Assembly (NCBI RefSeq): GCF_044227025.1
Contig: NZ_JBGAFX010000001.1
Location: forward strand, 434,001-498,000
Source: Dokdonella_A sp044227025
GTDB taxonomy: Bacteria; Pseudomonadota; Gammaproteobacteria; Xanthomonadales; Rhodanobacteraceae
Direction of reading: 5' to 3'
Length of the DNA: 64,000 bases
How positions within the stretch are numbered: the first letter of the stretch is position 1; the number at the start of each line of letters is the position of its first letter. The position numbers and the translations under genes are program-made. The notes beneath the pieces were generated by a model, which worked only from the letters and a program-made list of their open reading frames with translations, made no database searches and was not told where the DNA came from. Positions 63,008 to 64,000 of this stretch are shown here, one piece after another.

Positions 63008-64000
63008 TCACGTCCCCCGCGGCTTCGCTCGATGCGTCGGCTTTGCGCTCCACGGATCGTCCGGCCACGGATGCTTGGGATAACGGCCCTTGAGTTCCTT
63101 CTTCACTTCCGGATACGTGCGTTCCCAGAAACTCCTGAGGTCCTGCGTGACCTGCACCGGCTTGCCGCCGGGCGAAAGCAGGTGCAGGGTCAGTGCGATC
63201 CTGCCGCCGGCGATGCGTGGCGTATCGGCGAGGCCGAACAGTTCCTGCAGCCTGACCGCGAGCACCGGCGGCGCGTCGGCCGTGTAGGCGATGCGCCGTT
63301 CCATTCCGCTCGGCACCGTGATCGCGATCGGCACCTGTTCGTCGAGCGTGCGGCGCAGGCCGAAGCCGAGGCGCGCCGACAGCGCTTCGGACAATTCCGC
63401 CGCGGTGAGCGCATCGAGGCGACGCTTGTTCGCGAGGTACGGCACGAGCCATTGCTCCAGCGTCGCCAGCAGGTTCGCTTCGGAAAAATCGGGCAGCCCG
63501 AGTTCGGGGCACCAGCCGCGCAGCGATTCGACGCGCTGGCGCAGCTCGCGCGCATGCTCGCTCCACGGCAAAGCGTCGAGACCCAGCTCGCGCACGGCGG
63601 CGATCAATGCAGGCACCGTGTCCTCCGCGCGTGCCGGAACACTGCGGCGTTCGAGCACGATCGCGTCGAAGCGACGTTCCTCGCTCACCTCGACCGCGCG
63701 CGTGTCGCGGTTCCAGCGCACGACGCGCGCGAGTGAAAGGCGTGGCGCGAACTCGCGTTCGAGCAGGTCGGGATCGAACGGCGCTGCAGCGAACACGAGG
63801 CTGTCGCGATCCTCGCTGCGCAGGTCCACCACCACCAGCCACGGCTCGCCGTACAGCGCGCTGTCGTCGGCGAGGCGCGCGCCGCGACCGTTCGCGAGCG
63901 TGTAGCGGCGCGGATTGTTCGCATCCTGGCGCGCAATGCGGTCGGGAAAGGCATGCACGAGCAAATCGCCCACGGCGGTCGACGATGCAGGAATACCTGC
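63008..64000 (-). CDS. hrpB: ATP-dependent helicase HrpB, C-terminal part
   Basis: The gene runs off the right edge: the frame stays open to base 64000. About 330 residues of the C-terminal region are visible. They include LLVHAFPDRIARQD, RYTLANGRGARL, the WCPELGLPDFSE and LLATLEQWLVPYL blocks and the terminal TQDLRSFWERTYPEVKKELKGRYPKHPWPDDP, which is diagnostic of HrpB. The DExH helicase core lies outside the window. HrpB is a putative RNA helicase of unclear role. Confidence 0.93.
   Translation of the reverse strand, partial: AGIPASSTAVGDLLVHAFPDRIARQDANNPRRYTLANGRGARLADDSALYGEPWLVVVDLRSEDRDSLVFAAAPFDPDLLEREFAPRLSLARVVRWNRDTRAVEVSEERRFDAIVLERRSVPARAEDTVPALIAAVRELGLDALPWSEHARELRQRVESLRGWCPELGLPDFSEANLLATLEQWLVPYLANKRRLDALTAAELSEALSARLGFGLRRTLDEQVPIAITVPSGMERRIAYTADAPPVLAVRLQELFGLADTPRIAGGRIALTLHLLSPGGKPVQVTQDLRSFWERTYPEVKKELKGRYPKHPWPDDPWSAKPTHRAKPRGT

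Noticed and set aside
62283..63093. Several open frames of 60-200 codons on both strands in the inverted-repeat element
   Set aside because: They are low-complexity, Arg-rich, and follow the inverted-repeat symmetry; no family resemblance. Treated as non-coding.

Overview
The window is GC-rich gammaproteobacterial DNA with the gene content of the Lysobacterales (Xanthomonadales), most likely Rhodanobacteraceae (Dokdonella-like). Supporting signs are the comM-ubiK-PII gene order, a bioB-bioF-bioH-bioC cluster, a monomeric isocitrate dehydrogenase, many signalling proteins with TPR tails, an IPTL-type C-terminal sorting signal and several secreted proteins ending in an aromatic-x-N-G-F-D/E motif. 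The genus is inference; no rRNA is present to settle it.

Region 1 (1-7.9 kb) is the most unusual part. It holds two tandem copies of a three-gene cassette: a large class III cyclase-like/TPR membrane protein, a small peptide (86-89 aa) with a nitrile-hydratase-leader-like N-terminus encoded on the opposite strand, and a SagB-like flavin dehydrogenase. From memory these correspond to the families named putative peptide modification system cyclase, NHLP-related RiPP peptide and putative peptide maturation dehydrogenase (TIGR04510, TIGR04509, TIGR04511). This is a predicted RiPP (ribosomally made, post-translationally modified peptide) system whose chemistry and product I do not know. The first cyclase is cut by the window edge.

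Region 2 (7.9-24.6 kb) is mostly core metabolism. It has a minus-strand xdhC - mocA-like - 2Fe-2S subunit - molybdopterin subunit operon, a K+/H+ antiporter, comM, ubiK and a PII gene with a perfect 18-bp palindrome in its promoter. A manganese-exporter-family gene follows, preceded by a yybP-ykoY-type riboswitch, then Fur-box-controlled hemP. The biotin operon (bioB-bioF-DUF7079-like-bioH-bioC-transporter) and comF close the region.

Region 3 (24.6-39 kb) carries a TIR-TM-TPR protein, two paralogous secreted proteins with different C-terminal ends, and a nucleotide-cyclase-like protein fused to a possible nucleotide-sensing domain. It also has ubiA (with an out-of-frame proline-rich upstream extension), an FMN-dependent glutamate-synthase-like protein, a beta-propeller diguanylate cyclase and an amino-acid permease.

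Region 4 (39-50 kb) has tRNA-Arg(CCG), a membrane-anchored cytochrome c5 and acpH. A minus-strand operon of secreted beta-helix protein, ECF sigma factor, Ser/Thr kinase-TPR and secreted protein follows, then an alpha/beta hydrolase, zapE, queF, a LysM protein and a lipoprotein.

Region 5 (50-64 kb) has degV, monomeric icd, a winged-helix/kinase/TPR fusion, a large secreted protein and a DUF1328 small membrane protein. A lipoprotein-type methyltransferase, rluE, a second methyltransferase and an EamA transporter come next. After them lies a non-coding element of about 0.6 kb bounded by ~88-bp inverted repeats whose internal hairpins co-vary, and the C-terminal part of hrpB runs off the right edge.
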